Shown here in pieces: positions 1-7,673 of a stretch of DNA of 34,430 nt. Within the stretch, counting starts at the first letter, position 1, and each line of letters begins with the position of its first letter. The notes under the pieces are model-generated. The model saw nothing but the letters and a program-made list of their open reading frames with translations, was not told the origin of the DNA and ran no database searches. Source of the DNA: Dehalococcoidales bacterium (lineage in GTDB: Bacteria > Chloroflexota > Dehalococcoidia > Dehalococcoidales > GCA-2688105); the NCBI GenBank assembly GCA_030640255.1, contig DAOWJS010000028.1:1-34430 (forward strand). The letters run 5' to 3'. Made by a program: the position numbers and the translations under genes.

Positions 1-499
1 CGGCGGTTCCATCCTCAGTAACCGTAATGAGCTTTATTTTAGGCGGTAAAAGGAGGGTGGGGTAAAGCTGGGAGGCAGTGGAGGCGCCTATGAGTAGGGT
101 TACTGAGCATGCTTGGTTCAGCGCTTCCTGGGATAGAATGCATAATGGCGCAATACCAATGCCACCAGCTACCAGTAACAGGTTGTGAGCGTCAGGGTAA
201 ATAGAAAAGCCGTTACCTAGCGGTCCCAGCAGGTCTATTTTATTACCGACTTGGCGTTGAGATAGCCAGCGTGTGCCTTTGCCGACTACCGTGAAGAGGA
301 GAGCTAGTTTATTTTGGTTGGATAGCTGGTGGATACTCAGCGGGCGGCGCAGGAGGCATTCAGAGCCTTCGCCGCAGCGTACCATAACAAATTGTCCCGG
401 ACCTGCTGTTGAGGCTATCGGGGGGGATTCCAGCCAGATAAGATAAACCCCGGGCATAACTTCACTAGTAGAAATAATGGGAGCCACAGCTTGCTTCAA
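1..499 (-). CDS. pyrK: Dihydroorotate dehydrogenase electron-transfer subunit PyrK (partial, C-terminus outside window)
   Basis: Reading the minus strand from a TTG at 499 gives 166 residues that run off the left edge. The protein is the FAD/[2Fe-2S] subunit that passes electrons from the class 1B dihydroorotate dehydrogenase PyrD to NAD+. Visible motifs are the flavin-binding RRPLSIH near residue 52, VGKGTRWL and GPLGNGF, and the NAD-binding LLVAGGIGIAPL. The cysteine cluster for [2Fe-2S] lies beyond the edge. The TTG overlaps the carB stop as TTGA, so translation is probably coupled to carB. The ferredoxin-reductase fold is shared with other oxidoreductases, but the position at the end of a pyr operon makes PyrK by far the best call. 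pyrD would be expected to follow. Confidence 0.88.
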   Translation of the reverse strand, partial: MKQAVAPIISTSEVMPGVYLIWLESPPIASTAGPGQFVMVRCGEGSECLLRRPLSIHQLSNQNKLALLFTVVGKGTRWLSQRQVGNKIDLLGPLGNGFSIYPDAHNLLLVAGGIGIAPLCILSQEALNQACSVTLLIGASTASQLYPTLLLPPKIKLITVTEDGTA

Positions 500-3400
500 G
501 CTGGCTCCTTTCCCCGGTAGTCGGGCAGGGGTTGAGCGCTATAAATTTGGCTTCCGTTGGCAAGTGCCTCTACCGCAGCTCGAGCCGTATCCAGGGAGGT
601 AAAGCAGGAAACACGCCTCTCGGCAGCCGACCGACGGATTTGGAAACCATCTCTTAGCGGGACACGATCTCCGGTAACGGTATTGACGACGCCGTTTACT
701 GTTCCATCATTAATGATGTCAATAACATTGGGATGCCCCTCGCTCAATTTTTTGCTAATCATTTTTACCGGGAGTCCCGCCGCCTCAATCATAGCTGCTG
801 TGCCTTCGGTGGCATAGAGTTTGTAGCCTATTGAGGCGAACCTTCTGATTATAGGTAGCGCTTCGGGCTTATCTCGGTCAGCAATACTGAAAAGTATGGC
901 ACCTTGAGGCAGTAGCATTAGTCCCGCAGCTAGAAGTGCCTTGGCTAAGGCAGCATCAAAGGTGTAATCAATCCCCATTACCTCTCCGGTGGACTTCATT
1001 TCCGGACCAAGGTAGGTATCAACGCCAAGTAGTTTTGACATAGAGAAAACCGGGGCTTTAATGGCTACCAGTTCTTGCTTGGGCCACAGTCCGGTGTGGT
1101 AGCCCTGCTCCTTGAGGCTTTTACCCAGCATAACCTTGGTGGCCACTTTTACCATAGGTATACCGGTAACCTTGGAGAGAAAGGGGACGGTGCGGCTGGC
1201 CCTGGGGTTAACCTCTAATACATAGACCGAAGGCTCAGAACCGGGAGGTACTGATTCTGGATGAGGCATAATGACGAACTGGATGTTCATCAAGCCTTTA
1301 ATTTTGAGTGCCAGTCCCATCCTGATAGTATAGTCAACAATAGTTTCTACCTCTGGCTCGGTTAGATTTATCCCGGGATAGACGGCCATAGAGTCTCCAC
1401 TGTGGACTCCTGCCCGTTCAATATGCTCCATTATCCCGGGAATGAGAACACTCTCCCCGTCACCTATGGCGTCAACCTCTACCTCTTTTCCTTGCAGGTA
1501 TTTGTCAATAAGCACCGGGTGCTTGGTATCCAGTTCTATGGCTAGCTTCATATAGCGGACTAGCTCGCCGGCATTGTGAACTATTTCCATAGCTCTGCCG
1601 CCGAGGACATAGCTGGGGCGAACCAATACTGGATAACCGATAAGCTGAGCTACCTTGAGGGCTTCATCTACCGAGGTTACCCCGGCTCCCGGTGGTTGAG
1701 GAATGCCCAGCTCGTTGAGGAAGTTCTCAAATCGGCGCCTGTCCTCAGCCAGGTCAATAGCCTCAGCGCTGGAGCCGAGGAGAGGCATCCCGCTGCGAAA
1801 TAGGGGCTCAGCCAGGTTTATCGCCGTCTGACCTCCAAATTGGACTATAGACGGCGAGGGGGCATTGTCCGGTTGCCCGCTTTCATTTTCCAGGATGTCA
1901 CGCAGGCTTTCCTCATCCAGGGGTTCAAAGTAGAGGCGGTCACTGGTATCAAAATCGGTGGACACCGTTTCCGGGTTGGAGTTGACCATTATACTCTTGA
2001 AGCCAGACTCCTGCAGTGCCCAGGAAGAATGAACGCTACAGTAGTCAAATTCAATACCCTGCCCAATGCGGATAGGTCCGCTACCGATGACTATCGCCTT
2101 GTTTCCTTCAAGAGGCTCAGCCTCATTCTCCTGGTCGTAGGTGCTGTAGAAGTAAGGGGTGCCGGCGTCAAACTCAGCAGCACAGGTATCCACCATCTTG
2201 TAAACGGGACGGATTTGCCACTTGTGCCGCAACTCCCTTACCTGCTCGGTGAGTCTATCAGCCAGGGTTCCAATCTGCTCGTCAGAGAAGCCGAGCCGTT
2301 TTGCCCGCCGTAGAAGCTCTGGGGTCAGCGGCTTAGACAGGAGCCTCTTTTCCATATTAACAATGTTCTGGAGCTTATCCATAAACCACAGGTCAATCTT
2401 GGTGTGGTTGGATAGCTCTTGGGCAGTGAGCCCTCTTCTCAGGGCGGCCATTAGCGCCCATAATCTCAGGTCGTTAGGTTCCAGAAGGTAGGCATTGATA
2501 TCTGTTCCCATCTCCCAGGTGCGGTCTTCCCACAGTAGCGACCGGTTGCTAAACTCAAGGGAGCGAATCGCCTTCTGCAGAGCGGCTTCAAAACAGCGGT
2601 CAATAGCCATTACCTCGCCGGTGGCTTTCATCTGGGTGCCGATAACCCGGTCACCGGAGGCAAACTTATCAAACGGCCAGCGAGGAATCTTGACCACCAG
2701 GTAGTCCAGTGCTGGCTCGAAGGCAGCCATGGTTTTCCCGGTTATCTGGTTGGGGATTTCATCCAGCCTTTTGCCGACGGCTATCTTCGCCGCCACGCGG
2801 GCAATGGGATACCCGGTAGCCTTACTGGCTAGGGCGGAGCTTCGGCTGACCCTGGGGTTTACTTCAATCACATAATAATCATTGCTGTTAGGGTCGAGGG
2901 CGAACTGGATATTACAGCCGCCTTCAACTCCCAGGGCACGAATAATCTTGAGGCTGGCTGTCCGCAACATCTGGTGCTCTTTATTAGTCAGAGTCTGGCT
3001 GGGAGCCACCACGATGCTGTCGCCGGTATGAACCCCCATCGGGTCAATATTCTCCATATTGCAAACGGTGATGCAGTTATCGGCCCCGTCGCGCATTATC
3101 TCATACTCAATCTCTTTCCAGCCAATTACCGATTCTTCCAGCAGTATCTGGTGAATGGGACTGGCTGCCAATCCTACGGTTGCCGCATGGTCCAGCTCCT
3201 CCCAGGTATTGGCTACCCCGCCCCCAGTCCCCCCCAGGGTGTAAGCGGGGCGGATTATCAGGGGCAGACCTAAGTCCTTGGCTACCTTGGCGGCTTCTTT
3301 TAAGCTGGTTACGGTGGCGCTCTTCGGCACCGGCTCGCCGATATTGATTAGCATCTGCTTGAATAACTCGCGGTCTTCCGCCATTCTTATGGTTTGTATC

Positions 3401-3750
3401 GGTGTTCCCAGGCTTTTCATATTATATTTGTCTAAAACGCCGGCATCGGCTAAGTCCACCGCTAGATTAAGCCCGGTCTGACCACCGAGGGTGGGCAGTA
3501 GCCCATCGGGACGCTCCCGCTCAATAATGCGGGCGACCATTTCCACGGTGAGCGGCTCAATATAGATAATGTCGGCGATACCCTCATCGGTCATAATGGT
3601 TGCCGGGTTGGAGTTGACCAGCACCGAGGTTACCCCCTCCTCCCGCATCGCCTTGCACGCCTGGGTGCCGGCGTAGTCAAACTCCGCCGCCTGCCCGATA
3701 ACAATCGGCCCCGACCCAATAATTAATACTTTAGATGGTTTCTTGGTCAA
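496..3750 (-). CDS. carB: Carbamoyl-phosphate synthase large subunit
   Basis: This 1084-residue protein has the full family length. It makes carbamoyl phosphate from bicarbonate, two ATP and the ammonia channelled from CarA, for both pyrimidine and arginine synthesis. The two homologous ATP-grasp halves are visible: the first begins with KVLIIGSGPIVIGQAAEFDY near residue 7, the second with IVIGSGPIRIGQGIEFDYC near residue 555. The C-terminal MGS-like allosteric domain, from about residue 930, follows ALAKALLAAG. The start is a TTG with AAGGAG eight bases upstream. It overlaps the stop of the preceding AT-rich gene as TTGA, and the gene ends in another TTGA overlap with pyrK. No truncation or frameshift is seen. 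Confidence 0.97.
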   Translation of the reverse strand: MTKKPSKVLIIGSGPIVIGQAAEFDYAGTQACKAMREEGVTSVLVNSNPATIMTDEGIADIIYIEPLTVEMVARIIERERPDGLLPTLGGQTGLNLAVDLADAGVLDKYNMKSLGTPIQTIRMAEDRELFKQMLINIGEPVPKSATVTSLKEAAKVAKDLGLPLIIRPAYTLGGTGGGVANTWEELDHAATVGLAASPIHQILLEESVIGWKEIEYEIMRDGADNCITVCNMENIDPMGVHTGDSIVVAPSQTLTNKEHQMLRTASLKIIRALGVEGGCNIQFALDPNSNDYYVIEVNPRVSRSSALASKATGYPIARVAAKIAVGKRLDEIPNQITGKTMAAFEPALDYLVVKIPRWPFDKFASGDRVIGTQMKATGEVMAIDRCFEAALQKAIRSLEFSNRSLLWEDRTWEMGTDINAYLLEPNDLRLWALMAALRRGLTAQELSNHTKIDLWFMDKLQNIVNMEKRLLSKPLTPELLRRAKRLGFSDEQIGTLADRLTEQVRELRHKWQIRPVYKMVDTCAAEFDAGTPYFYSTYDQENEAEPLEGNKAIVIGSGPIRIGQGIEFDYCSVHSSWALQESGFKSIMVNSNPETVSTDFDTSDRLYFEPLDEESLRDILENESGQPDNAPSPSIVQFGGQTAINLAEPLFRSGMPLLGSSAEAIDLAEDRRRFENFLNELGIPQPPGAGVTSVDEALKVAQLIGYPVLVRPSYVLGGRAMEIVHNAGELVRYMKLAIELDTKHPVLIDKYLQGKEVEVDAIGDGESVLIPGIMEHIERAGVHSGDSMAVYPGINLTEPEVETIVDYTIRMGLALKIKGLMNIQFVIMPHPESVPPGSEPSVYVLEVNPRASRTVPFLSKVTGIPMVKVATKVMLGKSLKEQGYHTGLWPKQELVAIKAPVFSMSKLLGVDTYLGPEMKSTGEVMGIDYTFDAALAKALLAAGLMLLPQGAILFSIADRDKPEALPIIRRFASIGYKLYATEGTAAMIEAAGLPVKMISKKLSEGHPNVIDIINDGTVNGVVNTVTGDRVPLRDGFQIRRSAAERRVSCFTSLDTARAAVEALANGSQIYSAQPLPDYRGKEPA

Positions 3751-4400
3751 GATGTGTGCTCCTTATAAAAGAAATGCGACCAGATGAGAATATCTAATAA
3801 GCGAAGAAGGGAAACGTCATACATATATTCATATTTAGTTGAAATAATCTGCTGTATCTTAGTTAATTCATCTTTGTTTGCATCTATATCTTTTTTTAGT
3901 TCGGAAATACACTTGATAGCCCAATCAGACTCGCTAGTCCATTTCTGGTCTATTATGATGGCTTTGCAGTAATCTATTTCCAATATACTATCAAGAATTG
4001 GTATTACATTTGGTAATTTCTTGTGCAGTATTTTTGTCTTTCTAGCAAGACTCAAATATTTTGTGTCGAATGCTTGTATTAATTCACCAATTTTACCCCA
4101 CGGTATCTTTTCAAAATCGTCAGAGATTTTTGTGTTGTAAGGAATTTTAGAGAGACAGGAGTTTATCTTATTTATTTTTTCAAGGAGCGGTTTAATTACA
4201 AGTGATTCATCATAATAAGGAATTCTAGCACCAAGACTATTACTGGCATCTATAGCCATAAGTATTTGTGCCTTGTTTAAGAAGCTGTTTGTAGGTAGTC
4301 TCATACTGTCATAATATCGGGCTCCGCTTTCCCTGTTCCAGTAATATTCAATTTTCTCAATAGGATTTGAAATCTGGATGTTATTTCTTAGTTTAATCAT
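3747..4400 (-). CDS. Hypothetical protein, DUF6308-like, AT-rich insertion in the pyr operon
   Basis: This 217-residue protein lies between carA and carB. It has an excellent Shine-Dalgarno (AAGGAGGTGA) four bases before its ATG, and its stop overlaps the carB TTG start. Base and codon use differ strikingly from neighbours: it is rich in A, T, Lys, Ile and Asn. The pattern recalls the DUF6308 family: an N-terminal GARYYD, a central segment (about 115-150) with LARKTKILHKKLPNVIPILDS, and a C-terminal LLRLLDILIW (about 199-208). That resemblance is from memory and not verified; the family has no known function. There is no signal peptide or membrane segment. It is probably a transferred passenger gene rather than a pyrimidine enzyme, but translational coupling could make it affect carB expression. 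Confidence 0.8.
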   Translation of the reverse strand: MIKLRNNIQISNPIEKIEYYWNRESGARYYDSMRLPTNSFLNKAQILMAIDASNSLGARIPYYDESLVIKPLLEKINKINSCLSKIPYNTKISDDFEKIPWGKIGELIQAFDTKYLSLARKTKILHKKLPNVIPILDSILEIDYCKAIIIDQKWTSESDWAIKCISELKKDIDANKDELTKIQQIISTKYEYMYDVSLLRLLDILIWSHFFYKEHTS

Positions 4401-4430
4401 TACTTCACCTCCTTACCTTCATCTTGTTCT

Positions 4431-4900
4431 ACCTCACCCCCTTTGTCCCCCTCTCCTTCAAAGGAGAGGGGGAGGTTGGGTGTGGAGAGGGGCTTCGCCC
4501 CTCTCAGACTCCCCGTATTAAGTTCTGCCTCACTCGGACTCCCCTTAATCATATCTAGATGTTTCGTCCCTCTCAGGCTCTCCCCACATTCAAGCTTGGG
4601 AGGATTATCCTCTCGGACTCCCCGTATTTTGTTCCGTACCTTTAGGTTCTCCTAAATACTAAGGGTTCAACCCTCTCGGACTCCCCTTATTCAATTTTGT
4701 CTATCTCCCTCCACTCAGGTGGGTTATAGAGAGGTTCAACCTCCCTTTTTAACCATCTCCTTACCCATCAGGAGAGTTTTAGAGAGGCGAAGCCTCTCTT
4801 TTTACATCTTCCCCTTCCCCTTACCCAATCCCCAAGGGGAAGGGGATAAAGGGGATGGGGTTACCACTAAACAGGGGCGAAGCCCCCTAAAACTCCCTGT
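4431..4900 (-). repeat. Composite GC-rich hairpin repeat block R1 (upstream of the AT-rich gene, downstream of carA)
   Basis: This 470-base non-coding gap is filled with short C/G-rich units. Examples are a CTCTCCTT/AAGGAGAG hairpin near 4453-4471, a GGGGCTTCGCCCC hairpin near 4488-4501, repeated CTCTCGGACTCCCC-like units, AGAGAGGCGAAGCCTCTCT near 4783-4801, and a GGGGATAAAGGGGATGGGGTT edge near 4851-4870. The block starts with ACCTCACCCCC and ends with the inverse type of edge. Small open frames across it follow the repeats and look non-coding. The same units recur in R2 to R6. Confidence 0.85.
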
Positions 4901-4902
4901 AT

Positions 4903-6000
4903 TCATTTCCCTCCCCTCACCATCTCCAGAAACTTTTCAAAGAGGTAGGTATTGTCCAGGGGGCCGGGGGAGGCTTCGGAGTGGTACTGGATGGAGAAGA
5001 TGGGTAGCTCCTTGTGACGCAAGCCTTCCACCGTACCGTCATTCAGGTTGATATGGCTTACCTCTAGACCATCTTTCAAGGTATCGGGGTCAACGGCGTA
5101 GCCGTGGTTCTGAGCGGTGATATGGATTCGCCCATCACTCAGGTCGCGGACGGGGTGGTTACCGCCGCGATGACCAAACTTCAGCTTGAAGGTCTTGGCA
5201 CCGAATACCCTGCCCAGAATAAGGTGTCCCATACAGATGCCCATTATTGGCTTTTTACCGACAAGTTTCTTAATCGTATCTACTATGTAATCCAGCACTT
5301 CGGGGTTACCCGGACCCGGGGAGAGGAGAATACCGTCGGGCTTCAGGTTCAAGATTTCATCGGCAGTCATGGTGCAGGGCACCGCAGTTACCCGGCAGCC
5401 GTGACCACACATCATGCGCAGTATGCTGTATTTCAAGCCGCAGTCCAGGACGACTATTTTACATGGCGGTGAGGCTGCCTGGCCCGGTTCTGGTTCCCAT
5501 TGATAGGGGGCGTTGGTGGTAACCTGCTTGACGAAATCGGTGGAGCCATAGCCGGGTACTTTCAGCAGTTGCTCCATAGCCTGCTGGGGAGTTTTATCGC
5601 TGGTAATAATGCCCATCATTACCCCGGCCGAGCGGAGTTTGCGGGTGATAGCCCGGGTATCCACGCCACTTATTCCCGGTATGCCATTTTCGACTAGGTA
5701 TTCATGGAGGGTGCCGGTGCTCAGGTAGTGGTTGGGTTGGTAGCACTCCTCCCTGACCACAAAGCCTCTAACCTGGACTTTGTCCGACTCAAAATCCTGC
5801 TCATTTATGCCGTAATTGCCGATAAGGGGGTAGGTGGGAACCACAATCTGTCCGGCGTAGGAGGGGTCGGTTAGCGTTTCCTGATACCCGAACATACTGG
5901 TGTTGAAAACCACCTCACCACAGGCATCAGCCTCAGTCCCAAAGGCATAACCTTCATAAACTGAGCCATCGGCTAAGACTAGTATTGCTTTTTTAGTCAT
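4903..6000 (-). CDS. carA: Carbamoyl-phosphate synthase small subunit (glutamine amidotransferase)
   Basis: This 365-residue protein hydrolyses glutamine and feeds ammonia to CarB. The N-terminal CPSase small-chain domain includes FNTSMFGYQETLTDPSY (about 32-48) and GISGVDTRAITRKLR (about 109-123). The class I glutaminase domain has the nucleophile Cys256 in GICMGH and the His340/Glu342 pair in QYHSEASPGP. The residue after GICMGH is Leu where Gln is usual, a mild departure. The length is normal. The ATG at 6000 has only a weak Shine-Dalgarno. Unlike the tightly packed pyrR-pyrB-pyrC part, carA is separated from both neighbours by hairpin repeat blocks, which may lower or uncouple its expression. 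Confidence 0.96.
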   Translation of the reverse strand: MTKKAILVLADGSVYEGYAFGTEADACGEVVFNTSMFGYQETLTDPSYAGQIVVPTYPLIGNYGINEQDFESDKVQVRGFVVREECYQPNHYLSTGTLHEYLVENGIPGISGVDTRAITRKLRSAGVMMGIITSDKTPQQAMEQLLKVPGYGSTDFVKQVTTNAPYQWEPEPGQAASPPCKIVVLDCGLKYSILRMMCGHGCRVTAVPCTMTADEILNLKPDGILLSPGPGNPEVLDYIVDTIKKLVGKKPIMGICMGHLILGRVFGAKTFKLKFGHRGGNHPVRDLSDGRIHITAQNHGYAVDPDTLKDGLEVSHINLNDGTVEGLRHKELPIFSIQYHSEASPGPLDNTYLFEKFLEMVRGGK

Positions 6001-6013
6001 ATTAGGCTTTATC

Positions 6014-6335
6014 TACCTCACCCCCTTAGGTTTTTATTAGGTAACCCTATCCCCTTTAGTCACTTGATTTGGTGACCCTCCCCCTTTTGTCCCCCTCCCT
6101 TGTTAAGGGAGGGGGAAATTGGTTGTGTGAGAGGGGCGGTGCCCCTCTCTGACTCCCCTTCGAGCTTCCCCGTTAACGGGGGAAGATTTTCTCTGAAGAG
6201 GGGCTTTGCCCCTCTTAAACCCCCCTTCACTATTTTCTTCTTCAAAGGAGAGGGGAGGTATGGGTTTCGGGGGAGCTTCGCCCCTCCAAGCTTCCCCTCA
6301 GAAAATAAATTCCTTATAGAGGCTTTGCCTCTCCT
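6014..6335 (-). repeat. Composite GC-rich hairpin repeat block R2 (between pyrC and carA)
   Basis: About 320 non-coding bases separate pyrC from carA. They contain TACCTCACCCCC at the left edge, a TCCCTTGTTAAGGGA-type hairpin near 6106-6120, GAGGGGCGGTGCCCCTC near 6131-6147, CCCCGTTAACGGGG near 6168-6181, AGAGGGGCTTTGCCCCTCT near 6197-6215, and GGGGGAGCTTCGCCCCTCC near 6269-6287. Short frames on both strands run through the hairpins with repeat-driven composition, so I do not call them genes. Several hairpins could act as attenuators inside the pyr operon. Confidence 0.85.
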
Positions 6336-7673
6336 TTAATATTTCCCCTTCGCCTCAACTTTAATTGAGTCATCCTTATAAACTAGCTTTCCCCGGGCTA
6401 TGGTTGCCATTACCATCCCTTTAAGCACTGAGCCAGCCCAAGGGGTATTCTTGCCCTTTGAGGCAAAGGTCTTGGTATCTACCACCCATTCCCTCCCAGG
6501 GTCAAAGATGGTAATATCGGCTGAAGCACCAATAGCTAGTGTGCCCAGTTTTTCATATTTATCACCAATAATCTTTGATGGTTCATAAGTGAGCTTGGCG
6601 ATGAGGGTAGTCAGAGTTAGCTGTCCATCGTGCACTAAACTCATCAGGCTGCCCAAGGCGGTCTCAAATCCACTGATGCCAAAGGGGGCCAGGGCAAACT
6701 CACACCGTTTATCGGCCTCAGTGTGAGGGGCGTGGTCGGTAGCAATAATGTCAATTACATTCTCTTTGAGCCCTTGAATTAATGCTTGGACGTCTCTTCC
6801 GGTTCTTAGCGGTGGATTTACCTTAGCGTTGGTATCATAGCCTATTACCCTATCCTCGGTGAGGGTCAGGTGGTGTGGGGTGACCTCGGCAGTAACCCGG
6901 ATGCCTTTTTCTTTGGCACGACGAATAAGCTCAACCGAGCCTTCAGTGGTAACATGGGCAATGTGTAGCCGACCTCCGGTGAGTTGAGCCAGAGCCAGGT
7001 CACGGGCAACTATAATATCTTCAGCGGCATTAGGTATGCCACGAAGCCCTAATCTGGCTGAGGTTACGCCCTCATTCATCACTCCGCCCTCGGTGAGGGC
7101 AGTATCCTCACAGTGGTCAGTAATCGGCAGGTCCAGGTCGCGGCTACAGTCCAGTGCCTGGCGCATAAGGCGTGAATTCAGAGCTGGTTCACCATCATCA
7201 CTAAAGGCAATCACCCCGGCTGAAGCCAGTTCGTCTAGTTCAGCTAGCTCCGCTCCCTTTCTTTCTTTAGAAATACAGCCTATAGGCAGAACGCGAACCA
7301 CGCCTTCGGTGGCTGCCGTTGATTTGACATAATTTATGGCAGCTTGATTGTCCAGGGGTGGGTTGGTATTAGCCATACAGCAGATAGTGGTAAAGCCGCC
7401 TCTGGCTGCGGCTTGAGTGCCGGTGGCAATGGTTTCCTTCTCTTCAAACCCCGGCTGCCTCAGGTGACAGTGAAGGTCAACAAACCCGGGGCAGACTATC
7501 AGTCCCTGGGCATTAAGGACTTCATACTCGGGGTGGGGTGGGGTTATTTCCCCTCTGCCCAGCCATGAGATTTTGCCGTTGCTGATGAGCAAACTACCGA
7601 TTTCATCGAGCCCCTGGCTGGGGTCGATTATGCGACCGCCATGGATAAGCAAGGAAACTGCTTTGATATTCAT
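6336..7673 (-). CDS. pyrC: Dihydroorotase (type I)
   Basis: This 445-residue amidohydrolase interconverts N-carbamoyl-aspartate and dihydroorotate using zinc. The first metal ligands are His68 and His70 in GFVDLHCHLRQPG, followed by the family segment KETIATGTQAAARGGFTT. Further ligand motifs are TDHCED, AHVTTEGS, AEVTPHHL and ATDHAPH. It has normal length for the Bacillus/Aquifex type. The ATG overlaps the pyrB stop as ATGA, with AAGGGAGA just upstream, so it is coupled to pyrB. Aquifex-type dihydroorotases assemble with aspartate carbamoyltransferase, so physical association with the adjacent PyrB fusion is possible but only inferred. Confidence 0.96.
   Translation of the reverse strand: MNIKAVSLLIHGGRIIDPSQGLDEIGSLLISNGKISWLGRGEITPPHPEYEVLNAQGLIVCPGFVDLHCHLRQPGFEEKETIATGTQAAARGGFTTICCMANTNPPLDNQAAINYVKSTAATEGVVRVLPIGCISKERKGAELAELDELASAGVIAFSDDGEPALNSRLMRQALDCSRDLDLPITDHCEDTALTEGGVMNEGVTSARLGLRGIPNAAEDIIVARDLALAQLTGGRLHIAHVTTEGSVELIRRAKEKGIRVTAEVTPHHLTLTEDRVIGYDTNAKVNPPLRTGRDVQALIQGLKENVIDIIATDHAPHTEADKRCEFALAPFGISGFETALGSLMSLVHDGQLTLTTLIAKLTYEPSKIIGDKYEKLGTLAIGASADITIFDPGREWVVDTKTFASKGKNTPWAGSVLKGMVMATIARGKLVYKDDSIKVEAKGKY

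Noticed and set aside
6060..6339. Short frames on both strands in repeat block R2
   Set aside because: They simply read the GC-rich hairpins and have no start signals or protein-like composition.
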